In this document: piece after piece, positions 1 through 5,775 of the stretch
Numbering within the stretch: the first letter of the stretch is position 1
How the letters are laid out: the number at the start of each line of letters is the position of its first letter
DNA from: Pirellulales bacterium
GTDB taxonomy: Bacteria > Planctomycetota > Planctomycetia > Pirellulales > Thermoguttaceae
Length of the DNA: 8,871 bases
Direction: 5' to 3'
NCBI GenBank assembly: GCA_030642635.1
Contig: DAOWNK010000124.1
Location: forward strand, 1 to 8,871
Made by a program: the position numbers and the translations under genes
Notes under the pieces: model-generated
Seen by the model: the letters and a program-made list of their open reading frames with translations, nothing else
The model's database searches: none
Told to the model about the DNA's origin: nothing

Positions 1-594
1 CGAAAGGACGAAAACGCGAAATACTTCAGATGGCTGAAATGTTGCGATGTTTGTAATTTTCCGAGATGTTTCGTTGAAAACACGGTTTTCGCGTCTTTTT
101 TGAAGGTTGCGACACTCAAAACGGCTTGTCAGCCTTTCCTGGCTGCCCCAAATTTGGCGAGGAGGACCGGTTACACCCAAATCAATAGCCCGGTAGTTGC
201 GGTAAGCTGAGAAACGTCTGGCCACACGTCTCAGTCGTCCTGCCACTTTGCAAGGCTATGGGTGCATCGGTTGGGCAAAATCGTTGCCTCGCGCGACTGC
301 GCCCGTGGCACCGAATACGAGCGGCCAAGAGACATTGCGAGCTATCTATACCACCCGATTTACATTCCCGAACCGCTCGGGGTTTGCCAGGGCGGCATTC
401 GCCAGATGCCGCTCAGAAGCCCCAGGACGGCCCCTGCTGCGTCGAAATCGCAGAAGGGATTCCTTTTTGGCCCGTTAGCGCACAGATGTACATGAGGCGT
501 TCTGCGGTGTTCTGGACCACGTTCCACAATTGAAACGCTCATTTCGCCAGCTTAATGCACCTGCAATGCTAAACTGCCTAGCTTAACCCCAAAA
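1..594. other. Non-coding left end, no gene recognised
   Basis: I see no supportable gene here. The short open frames on both strands overlap each other, lack ribosome binding sites and have compositions unlike exported or cytosolic proteins. The first 110 bases are AT-richer and contain CGAAA-type motifs and a short GAAAAC/GTTTTC hairpin (76-90), with a T6 run a few bases later. An imperfect inverted repeat lies around 208-236, with CTGAG and CTCAG ends. None of this identifies a function. It may be the intergenic or decayed flank of a gene outside the window. Confidence 0.4.
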
Positions 595-864
595 ATGGTG
601 ACGAGCGGAAGCGGGAATAACTACTACCTATGCGGGGAAGGTGGCGGGGGGTGTGGTTCAATCCTGGGCATGGCATGGGGCCCCCGGCGTACCGCGCCGA
701 ACGACTGCCATCCGGCAACCACGCCTGGATTTTGCCCAGGCCGCTTCTCTGAGCACCGCCGCTTCGGAACGGCTTTCCGGTCGCCTGACATCCATGCCCA
801 CCACAACGCCGTTTGCGATGGCCACCCCTGCCAACGAATACATCAAGGGAAGTTTGCCCGGCAC
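595..864. other. GC-rich stretch without a supportable gene
   Basis: Several overlapping open frames exist on both strands, the longest on the plus strand running on to about 1270. None has a ribosome binding site, a recognisable domain or a signal peptide. Long chance frames are expected in GC-rich DNA. The stretch lies directly beyond the stop of the integrase-tail-like frame at 865-1088, so it may be part of the same decayed mobile-element remnant. That link is inference from position only. Confidence 0.35.
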
Positions 865-1088
865 TCACCCCTCCCGTCGAGCACCGGCCGCCTTGACCTT
901 GGCCAGGCTGTCAACCCGTACCGCCTCGGGCCGCGTCGGCCAGGCGTCGATCACCACCCGCAACTCGGGTGGAATCTGGGGCGAAAGTGCGTCAGGTGCG
1001 CCGGATTTTGCGCCACTTCGGTTGGGCGATTTTCGTAAGTCGTTGCCAGCACAAGGACTTACAGAATCGGGTTCGAGTCCCGCCTCGG
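865..1088 (-). pseudogene. Possible remnant of a tyrosine integrase C-terminal tail
   Basis: A minus-strand frame ending at 865 contains the segment PPELRVVIDAWPTRPEAVR followed by a lysine/alanine-rich end. This resembles the short C-terminal tails I associate with planctomycete phage-type integrases (pattern: VIDAWP, two or three residues, then PEA). That recognition is from memory and has not been searched. In the same frame, the stretch AEAGLEP upstream is simply the antisense reading of the tRNA-like T-arm at 1067-1091. No integrase body (R, H-x-x-R or Y catalytic boxes) is present and there is no proper start. If real, this is a leftover tail at a former attachment site. It could equally be a chance frame. 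Confidence 0.3.
1035..1062. repeat. 28-bp palindrome with 11-6-11 recombination-core layout
   Basis: Left arm GTAAGTCGTTG (1035-1045) and right arm CAAGGACTTAC (1052-1062) are inverted copies with one mismatch in 11, separated by the 6-bp centre CCAGCA (1046-1051). This spacing is the one used by Xer/dif sites and many tyrosine-recombinase core sites. The palindrome lies 4 bp from a tRNA-like 3' end and inside a frame resembling an integrase tail. Both neighbours fit a mobile-element attachment site. It could instead be a plain hairpin in RNA. The symmetry is seen directly; the recombination role is inference. Confidence 0.5.
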
Positions 1089-1091
1089 CTA
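1067..1091 (+). other. tRNA 3'-end fragment (T-arm plus acceptor strand)
   Basis: The 7-base loop TTCGAGT (1072-1078) matches the tRNA T-loop consensus TTCRANY exactly. It is closed by TCGGG (1067-1071) and CCCGC (1079-1083), four pairs plus one T/C mismatch at the outer position. CTCGGCT (1084-1090) would be the 3' acceptor strand and A1091 the discriminator base. The matching 5' acceptor strand AGCCGAG is not found within the preceding 100 bases, and no D-arm or anticodon arm fits. It is therefore a truncated copy, not a functional tRNA. Such fragments are typical of integration into the 3' end of a tRNA gene. Confidence 0.45.
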
Positions 1092-1274
1092 TTTGGTGTG
1101 AATATCTTTTGGACCATCCTGGCAAGGGCAATTGGCGCAATGGCCCCCCGGACCGTGGTCGTGGTCGTGGTTCGGCTGGATATTTTCAGCCTGGACTTGA
1201 AGTACCCATGCGTATTTCTCGTTATGGAAAAGGAACTCGAACTCCGGGCACCGCCTGGCGGATTGCTTGAACAT
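1089..1274 (-). CDS. Candidate small His/Cys-rich protein (uncertain)
   Basis: This would be a 61-residue protein from ATG 1274. Its C-terminal third carries the cluster HDHDHGPGGHCANCPC, with five histidines and closely spaced cysteines in a C-x2-C-x-C pattern that could bind a metal. It starts about 80 bp after the ChaN gene on the same strand, and a metal-binding peptide would suit that neighbour. Against it: there is no good ribosome binding site, no homologue that I recognise, and the His-Asp run comes from a simple GTGGTC-type repeat on the plus strand. The stop codon touches the tRNA-like fragment. I consider it more likely non-coding than coding. Confidence 0.2.
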   Translation of the reverse strand: MFKQSARRCPEFEFLFHNEKYAWVLQVQAENIQPNHDHDHGPGGHCANCPCQDGPKDIHTK

Positions 1275-1354
1275 CGCCAATCGACTTCGAGGTGCTGACG
1301 AAAATGCCTTTTTGAGCAGCCTGGCGACCTCCTCGTCGGCGTGGAATATAATTT

Positions 1355-2314
1355 CTAGTCGTTGTTCAGATTCAGGCTTTTCACGTGGATATAATCAGCG
1401 ATTGGCCGGTTGATCGCTCGGAGTTGCTCGTGAGTGATGTTGATCTCACGCGCCATAGCTCTCTGTTCGGGTGAGAGCTTAGCGTCGCCGCTTTCGGAAA
1501 GTAAAATAATCCGGTCTCTGGCGCCGGGCAATCGGCGGCGAACGCGAGTTGCCGTTCCGAGGCCGTATGCGACGTGACCCGATCCGCAAAGTACAACGGC
1601 CGTCCGATTCTTGCCTTGCTCGGACTTCAGAAATGAGCACAGCACGGACGCCATCGCTTCATCGCGGGCGATTTGTGCCTCGACCATCGGACGCAAACGT
1701 TCCGGCGATGCGCAAACGTGGACCATCATACGAAGGTTCAGCAACTTCTCGTAAAGTGGATCGCCCAACCGAATATCCGCCGGTAGTTCCCTTCTCGCTT
1801 GATGATTGATCTTGTCAAGTCCGCCGCTCCGCGCGATTTGTCGAATCGTCTCTGACCGGGCATTCAAGGCCAGAATGGGCGCACCGAATTTGCAGGCGGC
1901 TTCCAGGACCGATCGGTACTGCCGGTAGTTCCGCCAGCGTTTCGACCACCGGGTCTCTTCCGCCAATTGATCGAAGCTGATTTCACCTTTATTATACCGA
2001 TCGAGGCTGGATTGTTGAAAAAACTCCATCTGTTCCAAACCGAGGACCAGCGGCAAGCTTCTTTGCCCCAGGTCGGCAATGATTCGCGTCTGGATATCGT
2101 GGTGACGTTCGAGGTCGTGGCACTCGCCAAGATAGATGACGCGGGCGCCTGCCAGGTCGTCCAACATGTCCTCGTACGCCACCGGCTCACCCCGATACAG
2201 GTCAATCCAAAAGCTCGGGCGTCCGTCGTCTTCTGTGGCGAACGCAACACACGGCGTTATGAACAGCACAGCGGAAAACCAACACGTTAGTAGAAAATCT
2301 CCAACTCTCATCAC
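1355..2314 (-). CDS. ChaN-family haem-binding protein (DUF399)
   Basis: Predicted exported protein of about 319 residues in the ChaN/haem-binding uptake family. Characterised members bind haem and are linked to iron acquisition; the exact role here is not known. Residues 1-26 form a signal peptide (a hydrophobic run ending CVAFA) without a proper lipobox, so unlike the known ChaN lipoproteins this one may be soluble in the periplasm. Family motifs in order: VIYLGECHD (59-67) followed by HH (71-72), GLEQM (92-96), YRSVLEAA (133-140), RDEAMA (217-222) and VLCGSGHVAYGLG (241-253). The strong Shine-Dalgarno AGGAGG (2322-2327) lies 7 bases before GTG 2314 and 10 before ATG 2311, so either may be the start. 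A terminator-like hairpin stands directly upstream, suggesting attenuation or independent expression. Length is usual for the family. Confidence 0.88.
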   Translation of the reverse strand: MMRVGDFLLTCWFSAVLFITPCVAFATEDDGRPSFWIDLYRGEPVAYEDMLDDLAGARVIYLGECHDLERHHDIQTRIIADLGQRSLPLVLGLEQMEFFQQSSLDRYNKGEISFDQLAEETRWSKRWRNYRQYRSVLEAACKFGAPILALNARSETIRQIARSGGLDKINHQARRELPADIRLGDPLYEKLLNLRMMVHVCASPERLRPMVEAQIARDEAMASVLCSFLKSEQGKNRTAVVLCGSGHVAYGLGTATRVRRRLPGARDRIILLSESGDAKLSPEQRAMAREINITHEQLRAINRPIADYIHVKSLNLNND

Positions 2315-2321
2315 TTCACAA

Positions 2322-2327
2322 CCTCCT
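2322..2327 (-). promoter_or_regulatory. Ribosome binding site of the ChaN gene
   Basis: A full AGGAGG on the minus strand. It directly follows the T6 run of the upstream hairpin, so transcription that passes the hairpin exposes this site at once. Spacing favours GTG 2314 (7 bases) slightly over ATG 2311 (10 bases). Confidence 0.75.
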
Positions 2328-2395
2328 AAAAAATCAGCGAGCCGCGGGGTTTATCCCCGCGCAAAGCTTTGCCCCAAGATAAACCTGGGGCTCGC
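2328..2395 (-). terminator. Terminator or attenuator hairpin before the ChaN gene
   Basis: GCGAGCC (2337-2343) and GGTTTATC (2348-2355) pair with GATAAACC (2378-2385) and GGCTCGC (2389-2395), giving a long imperfect stem. The perfect palindrome GCAAAGCTTTGC (2361-2372) lies in its centre. On the minus strand the stem is followed by TGATTTTTT (2336-2328), a fair intrinsic-terminator T run. The same bases can fold instead into two small hairpins: 2343-2361 (CGCGGGG/CCCCGCG) and 2371-2391 (GCCCCA/TGGGGC). It follows the lipoprotein stop and abuts the ChaN ribosome binding site, so it may end the upstream transcript or attenuate ChaN. Confidence 0.55.
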
Positions 2396-2406
2396 AGGTA
2401 GTTTTG

Positions 2407-2862
2407 TTAGAACGCCTCAGAAAAAAGTTCGAAATCGAACCGGTTGGGACCTTCGGAAGTCGTTTCGACCACCAGGCTCGACTGGTCGTTATATCGGACG
2501 GGGATTTGGTTTGCCAGAAGTTCGGCCGGGTTGTATTTGTGAGATTTCGCCGGGTTGGCGAGGACTTGGCGCAACAGGTCGCTCTCGTCCGGCCAAATCT
2601 CTACCCGCATCGTCCCGACCACCGGCCCGCCAGGACGTTCGAGTCTGTAGTGTCCGTCCACAATTGGGCCGCCGACCCTTTGACCACGAGCGGGCTGTTG
2701 CGGCACAAAACGGATCGAGCCTTTGGCCAAGGGCGCCCCGTCCAGGGTAACCTTGCCTTCTACGGCCACCCGTTGCGGACCGTCCGGGCCGCTGCAACCC
2801 GTCGTTATCAGGCAAGCAACCATTCCGGCTTGCCATATCTGCAATAAGTTACTTGATGTCAT
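2407..2862 (-). CDS. Small planctomycete lipoprotein of the DUF1559-associated type
   Basis: This 151-residue protein has a hydrophobic leader ending LITTGC, with Cys23 as the likely lipidated residue; threonine at -3 makes the lipobox non-standard. The mature part begins with VEGKVTLDGAPLAKGSIRF, the hallmark of a large planctomycete family often annotated as carboxypeptidase-regulatory-like, with a predicted beta-sandwich fold. The end (IPVRYNDQSSLVVE, then FDFEL) also matches the family pattern. It has no known enzymatic activity. I chose ATG 2862 because GGAG (2869-2872) lies 6 bases upstream; a TTG at 2874 would be an in-frame extension but overlaps that site. Genes of this family commonly follow DUF1559 genes, as here (205-bp gap containing an inverted repeat). 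It is probably a periplasm-facing or outer-membrane lipoprotein. Confidence 0.82.
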   Translation of the reverse strand: MTSSNLLQIWQAGMVACLITTGCSGPDGPQRVAVEGKVTLDGAPLAKGSIRFVPQQPARGQRVGGPIVDGHYRLERPGGPVVGTMRVEIWPDESDLLRQVLANPAKSHKYNPAELLANQIPVRYNDQSSLVVETTSEGPNRFDFELFSEAF

Positions 2863-2868
2863 CACTCG

Positions 2869-2872
2869 CTCC
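2869..2872 (-). promoter_or_regulatory. Ribosome binding site that sets the lipoprotein start
   Basis: GGAG on the minus strand, 6 bases before ATG 2862. It selects this start over the in-frame TTG at 2874, whose own codon overlaps the site. Confidence 0.6.
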
Positions 2873-2938
2873 AAAAGGGTTTGGTTGTAGTACTAACTCA
2901 AGCTGTAAACGCTAGCATATTGGAAACGTGATATGCCC

Positions 2939-3033
2939 TGGAAAACAGGGGCTGGGGGCTAGGGACTGGGGGCTGGTATTTGGTGAAAATTTTCCCCAGC
3001 CCCTAGCCCCTCTAGCCCCTGCGATGTTTTCCA
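2939..3033. repeat. Inverted repeat of GGGGCTA-like units
   Basis: Outer arms TGGAAAACAGGGGCT (2939-2953) and AGCCCCT (3014-3020) plus GTTTTCCA (3026-3033) pair. Inside them, runs of GGGGCT/GGGACT units on the left face CCCCAGCCCCTAGCCCC on the right. The result is a long, imperfect, GC-rich stem between the DUF1559 stop and the lipoprotein start. There is no T run after the stem on either strand, so it is not a classic intrinsic terminator. Tandem GGGGCTA-type units of this kind are familiar in planctomycete intergenic DNA. It may stabilise the 3' end of the upstream transcript. Confidence 0.65.
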
Positions 3034-3067
3034 AGCAAAACGTTCCGATCCGTTTACAGTTTGAATA

Positions 3068-3964
3068 CTAATAATCACCCGAAATCACCTCTCCTCCGGC
3101 ACGTGTGGCCAAATCGTCCAGCAGGCCGGCGTCGATATCGTCGGCTATGAATCGAACCGAACCGTCGACCAGGGCGAAGTTGACCCCGCCGGGATGCTCG
3201 CTGCGAAAGTTGTGGCGGTACGTCTGCCCGAGGATATACTCGTCGGGGTTGAACGACCCGAATGTCGATCCCCATGTCCATCCGCCTCCGTGGACCCCTA
3301 CCGCCCACTGCGAGTGGCCCCAGGCGTTCACGTTCGGTCTGGGCGGCGAGCAACCCATCCAGACCCTATCCCAGTAGAAGTTTTTTAGCCCGTAATCGAA
3401 CTCCCCAAACATCAGTGTGCTGCTGGTGCCGTCTCCGATGTGAACAATACGTATCGGCCCTTCTTCGGGCCGGATGATCGCCCCGGTGTGGTGGAATAGT
3501 GTATGTTTGGTTCCGGTAGAGACTGCGTAACTGCCCGGCGCCCCGAATTCGCCGGAACACTCGAAATCGGGCACTTTTCGCCGCTCGACCATCGACGGGC
3601 AGAGGTACGTGGGAATCCGAGTCTCGGCCACGCCGCCATTCGCCGGATCCAGAATGCCCTTCTCCGGATCGAACTGCACGTACGATGCTGCTTGCTCCAG
3701 AAACGGCAACAGTATGAAAAACGTGCTGCCGTAATCCCCCTCCAAGCGGGCGGGCACCACGCACTCGTACGTATTTTCGTACAAATGCGCGGCCAGCGCA
3801 ATCTGTTTCAGGTTGTTCGCACATTGCATTCGTCTGGCCGCTTCGCGCGCCGCCTGCACCGCCGGCAATAATAATGCAATCAAAATGCCGATGATCGCAA
3901 TCACTACTAACAACTCGATTAACGTAAAACCGTGTTGATGCAACTTGTTCGAACGAATCATCAT
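3068..3964 (-). CDS. DUF1559 protein with type II pseudopilin-like N-terminus
   Basis: A 298-residue member of the DUF1559 family, which is greatly expanded in Planctomycetes and whose role is unknown. The N-terminus HGFTLIELLVVIAIIGILIA (11-30) is a prepilin cleavage/methylation signal: G12 before the cut, F13 first in the mature protein, and E17 at the pilin +5 position. It is followed by a hydrophobic helix. AREAARRMQCANNLKQIALA (about 39-58) is typical of the family. The C-terminal H-x9-DG motif is clear: HPGGVNFALVDGSVRF (257-272). Processing by a prepilin peptidase and display through a type II secretion or pilus-like machine are inferred. I place the start at ATG 3964 (or the adjacent ATG 3961). 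A longer frame to 4084 would overlap the upstream DUF4198 gene and bury the prepilin signal. The gene begins 38 bp after DUF4198, so the two are probably co-transcribed. Confidence 0.94.
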   Translation of the reverse strand: MMIRSNKLHQHGFTLIELLVVIAIIGILIALLLPAVQAAREAARRMQCANNLKQIALAAHLYENTYECVVPARLEGDYGSTFFILLPFLEQAASYVQFDPEKGILDPANGGVAETRIPTYLCPSMVERRKVPDFECSGEFGAPGSYAVSTGTKHTLFHHTGAIIRPEEGPIRIVHIGDGTSSTLMFGEFDYGLKNFYWDRVWMGCSPPRPNVNAWGHSQWAVGVHGGGWTWGSTFGSFNPDEYILGQTYRHNFRSEHPGGVNFALVDGSVRFIADDIDAGLLDDLATRAGGEVISGDY

Positions 3965-4002
3965 CTTTAGTCCGTTGGTTATGGTTGCGAAGCCGCAAGC
4001 GG

Positions 4003-4854
4003 CTAATTGTTTGGGCCGACTTCCTTGGGCTTCGGAGCATCCACCTGGAAAACCAACGTAGCACCGTGCACCACGGCCAGGCACTTTCCCTTTCGTTCAG
4101 CCGGCGTTGGCGTCTTGGTCTTTACTCGCACGTACCAAACTCCCGGCTTGAAGACGTCGAATGAGCCGCGCCCATTGGAGACTTGGCGGCCTTTGATGTA
4201 GAAATCGTCCATGCCGGTCGAGTAGCCCAGGTAGCTGACGTCAAACGTCGCCGGTCCTTCAAGGGGTTTCCCATCCCGTAGCACGCGGAATCGGAAAGTA
4301 TCTCCCGGTGCAAGTCCGGCCGGATGCGTCTCGGGCACGATTTCCAAAACGTGGCCGATCGGTTTCAACGCCGTATCATCGCCGGAGCATACGTCCAGCA
4401 GCACCTTGCCGAATTGCGAGAAGTAAACCGAGTGGATAATTTTGTCGGCCTCGCCGACCACTTCGTTCATCGAGGCAAGTTTATGGTGGACTTCCTTGTC
4501 GCTGCGCCCGATGTACATGGTGTAATATCCGGGCTTCGTCTCGAAAGCGGCAATATACGATCCCGGTTTGTCGAGTTTCAGGATTGTAGGATGGTAGGAT
4601 GTGCCGGACTTGACGGTTTGGGCGACATGCCGGCCGTCGGGAGTGTGGAGCACGATATTCTCGATCTGTTCATGCGAGATCGGATCGTCAATGGGCAGAT
4701 AATGTCCCCAGTTGAGAAACACCCTGGTCGCCCCCGGCTCTTGCAGCCGATAACACGTGCTCTGAATCCAGGTGGTGTGAGCCGAAGCTCTGAAAACGGC
4801 CGGTCCCAAGCAAATACTCAGGACGGTGAACATCCGGACTGCTTTGTACATCAT
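4003..4854 (-). CDS. DUF4198 exported protein, possible metal binder
   Basis: A 283-residue protein of the DUF4198 family, which is associated in annotation with nickel/cobalt-uptake periplasmic components. The signal peptide (1-25) ends in ASA, so His26 would be the first mature residue, followed by TTWI. The A-H-x2-W pattern after the signal peptide is conserved in the family and could give an amino-terminal metal ligand. A second conserved histidine lies in NWGHYLP (48-54) and another in VVHGA near the C-terminus. LEIVPETHPAGLAPGDTFRF (from about residue 168) and the following DGKPLEG are the classic family block, consistent with beta-sandwich domains. Two ATGs (4854, 4851) follow GGGAG with good spacing. 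Close linkage to DUF1559 downstream suggests one operon. The metal specificity is unknown. Confidence 0.88.
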   Translation of the reverse strand: MMYKAVRMFTVLSICLGPAVFRASAHTTWIQSTCYRLQEPGATRVFLNWGHYLPIDDPISHEQIENIVLHTPDGRHVAQTVKSGTSYHPTILKLDKPGSYIAAFETKPGYYTMYIGRSDKEVHHKLASMNEVVGEADKIIHSVYFSQFGKVLLDVCSGDDTALKPIGHVLEIVPETHPAGLAPGDTFRFRVLRDGKPLEGPATFDVSYLGYSTGMDDFYIKGRQVSNGRGSFDVFKPGVWYVRVKTKTPTPAERKGKCLAVVHGATLVFQVDAPKPKEVGPNN

Positions 4855-4898
4855 TTCATTTTCTCCCGTTAATTTGATTTTGTTGCGGAAAAGCCAGT

Positions 4899-4979
4899 GT
4901 AGGGTGGGTCAAGCGAAGCGCGGCCCCACCAACAGCGGGAAAAACGTGGTGGGGCTGCGCTTCGCTTGACCCACCCTAC
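4899..4979. repeat. Near-perfect 32-bp inverted repeat
   Basis: The left arm (4899-4930, beginning GTAGGGTGGGTCAAGCGAAG) pairs with the right arm (4948-4979, ending CTTGACCCACCCTAC) at 31 of 32 positions, the exception being a G/T wobble. The loop is 17 bases. The GTAGGGTGGG...AAGCGAAGCG arm resembles a dispersed intergenic element seen in planctomycete and other bacterial genomes, from memory. There is no transposase, so it would be a MITE- or REP-like non-autonomous repeat. It lies between the second PEP-CTERM gene and DUF4198 and could act as a transcriptional barrier or RNA stabiliser. Confidence 0.9.
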
Positions 4980-4991
4980 TTTCCTCATTGT

Positions 4992-5066
4992 GTGGCACGC
5001 CCAGAACGTAGTGATGGGCATGTTCCGCGTGTATCACGCCCTTCGCTGCGCTCAGGGACGTGCCAC
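4992..5066. repeat. Second intergenic inverted repeat
   Basis: Ends GTGGCACG (4992-4999) and CGTGCCAC (5059-5066) are exact inverted copies around a 59-bp interior, which can form smaller hairpins (for example GCCC.. with GGGC). It lies 12 bp from the 32-bp repeat and 16 bp from the stop of the second PEP-CTERM gene. It looks like another dispersed intergenic element; its function is unknown. Confidence 0.55.
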
Positions 5067-5082
5067 CCAATTGACAATTCGA

Positions 5083-5775
5083 TCAAGTTATTCTTTGCCG
5101 TTTGCGGCGTCGAAACGCCAGCCACAGCAGTGCAAAGCCGCCCGATCCCAGCAGAGCGATCGTGCCCGGCTCGGGGATGCCGAAGGGCGCATCCGTCTCG
5201 ACCACCGGGATGCCGGGACCTTCCCACAGGCCCAGATTGCCGCGGTAGCCGAAGTCGCCCTCACCGATGGCCGTCTGGAAATCCAGGCCCGACGGGGCAA
5301 CCAGTTGGACCAACTCTACAAAACTGCCCTTTCCCTGGTCCTCGTCCCACGGTGGGCTGCTGCCGGCAAATCCAGAGTTACCTGGGGTGCTACCAGAAGA
5401 ACCGTAGAAGTTGTCGCCCTCAGCCCATGCGGCGGGGACAAAATCGAAGGCCGACCAGACGAAACTGTCCTTGTTCCAGTCGTAGCCAGGATCAAAGATG
5501 TTGGCCATCGCCGCGTCGGCGAACTTGTCGATCTGTACGGGGCCACCGGTTTGTCCTGGTGTCGGATCGCCAAGTAGCTGCGCGATGATTTCGCTGCAAT
5601 GGAACCGCGCGGTAAAGCCCACGATGGCCCTATCGTCGGTCATTGCCTTAAACAGGTAACGGCTGCTGCCGTCGCCGTTGTCAGCGACGTCCACGTCCCA
5701 GGTGATCGTCGTGGCTGCCGAGGCGGGCGAAACCGCCAGGCTAACGACCGCCAGTAAAATCAGAATTCCTCGCAT
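5083..5775 (-). CDS. Second PEP-CTERM protein, probable separate gene inside the fused frame
   Basis: A 230-residue exported protein starting at ATG 5775. AAAGGAA with its AGGA core (5783-5786) lies 7 bases upstream, a normal ribosome binding site placed inside the longer frame. The signal peptide is about 20 residues, with cleavage after SPASA. The middle domain starts TTITWDVDVADNGDGSSRY and is rich in Gly, Asp and aromatic residues; it looks like the beta-rich domains common in PEP-CTERM proteins, but I do not recognise a named family. The end is a textbook PEP-CTERM signal: PEPGTIALLGSGG, a hydrophobic helix, then RRRKRQR, presumably processed by an exosortase. Independent translation from 5775 is the most natural reading; whether the upstream frame also reads through into it cannot be judged from sequence. 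Confidence 0.65.
   Translation of the reverse strand: MRGILILLAVVSLAVSPASAATTITWDVDVADNGDGSSRYLFKAMTDDRAIVGFTARFHCSEIIAQLLGDPTPGQTGGPVQIDKFADAAMANIFDPGYDWNKDSFVWSAFDFVPAAWAEGDNFYGSSGSTPGNSGFAGSSPPWDEDQGKGSFVELVQLVAPSGLDFQTAIGEGDFGYRGNLGLWEGPGIPVVETDAPFGIPEPGTIALLGSGGFALLWLAFRRRKRQRIT

Noticed and set aside
76..101. Small GAAAAC/GTTTTC hairpin before a T6 run
   Set aside because: The T run starts five bases after a short AT-rich stem, and no gene ends upstream of it in the window; too weak for a terminator call.
647..676. GGTTCAATCC resembling another tRNA T-arm
   Set aside because: The flanking bases do not form a T-stem, and no acceptor or anticodon arm is present.
641..1270. Long plus-strand open frame (about 209 codons) across the left region
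   Set aside because: No ribosome binding site, no domain, and it runs through the palindrome and tRNA-like fragment. Other frames on both strands are similarly open, as expected for GC-rich DNA.
3965..4084. N-terminal extension of the DUF1559 protein
   Set aside because: It would overlap the DUF4198 gene and put 40 residues before the prepilin signal; the ATG at 3964 fits the family.
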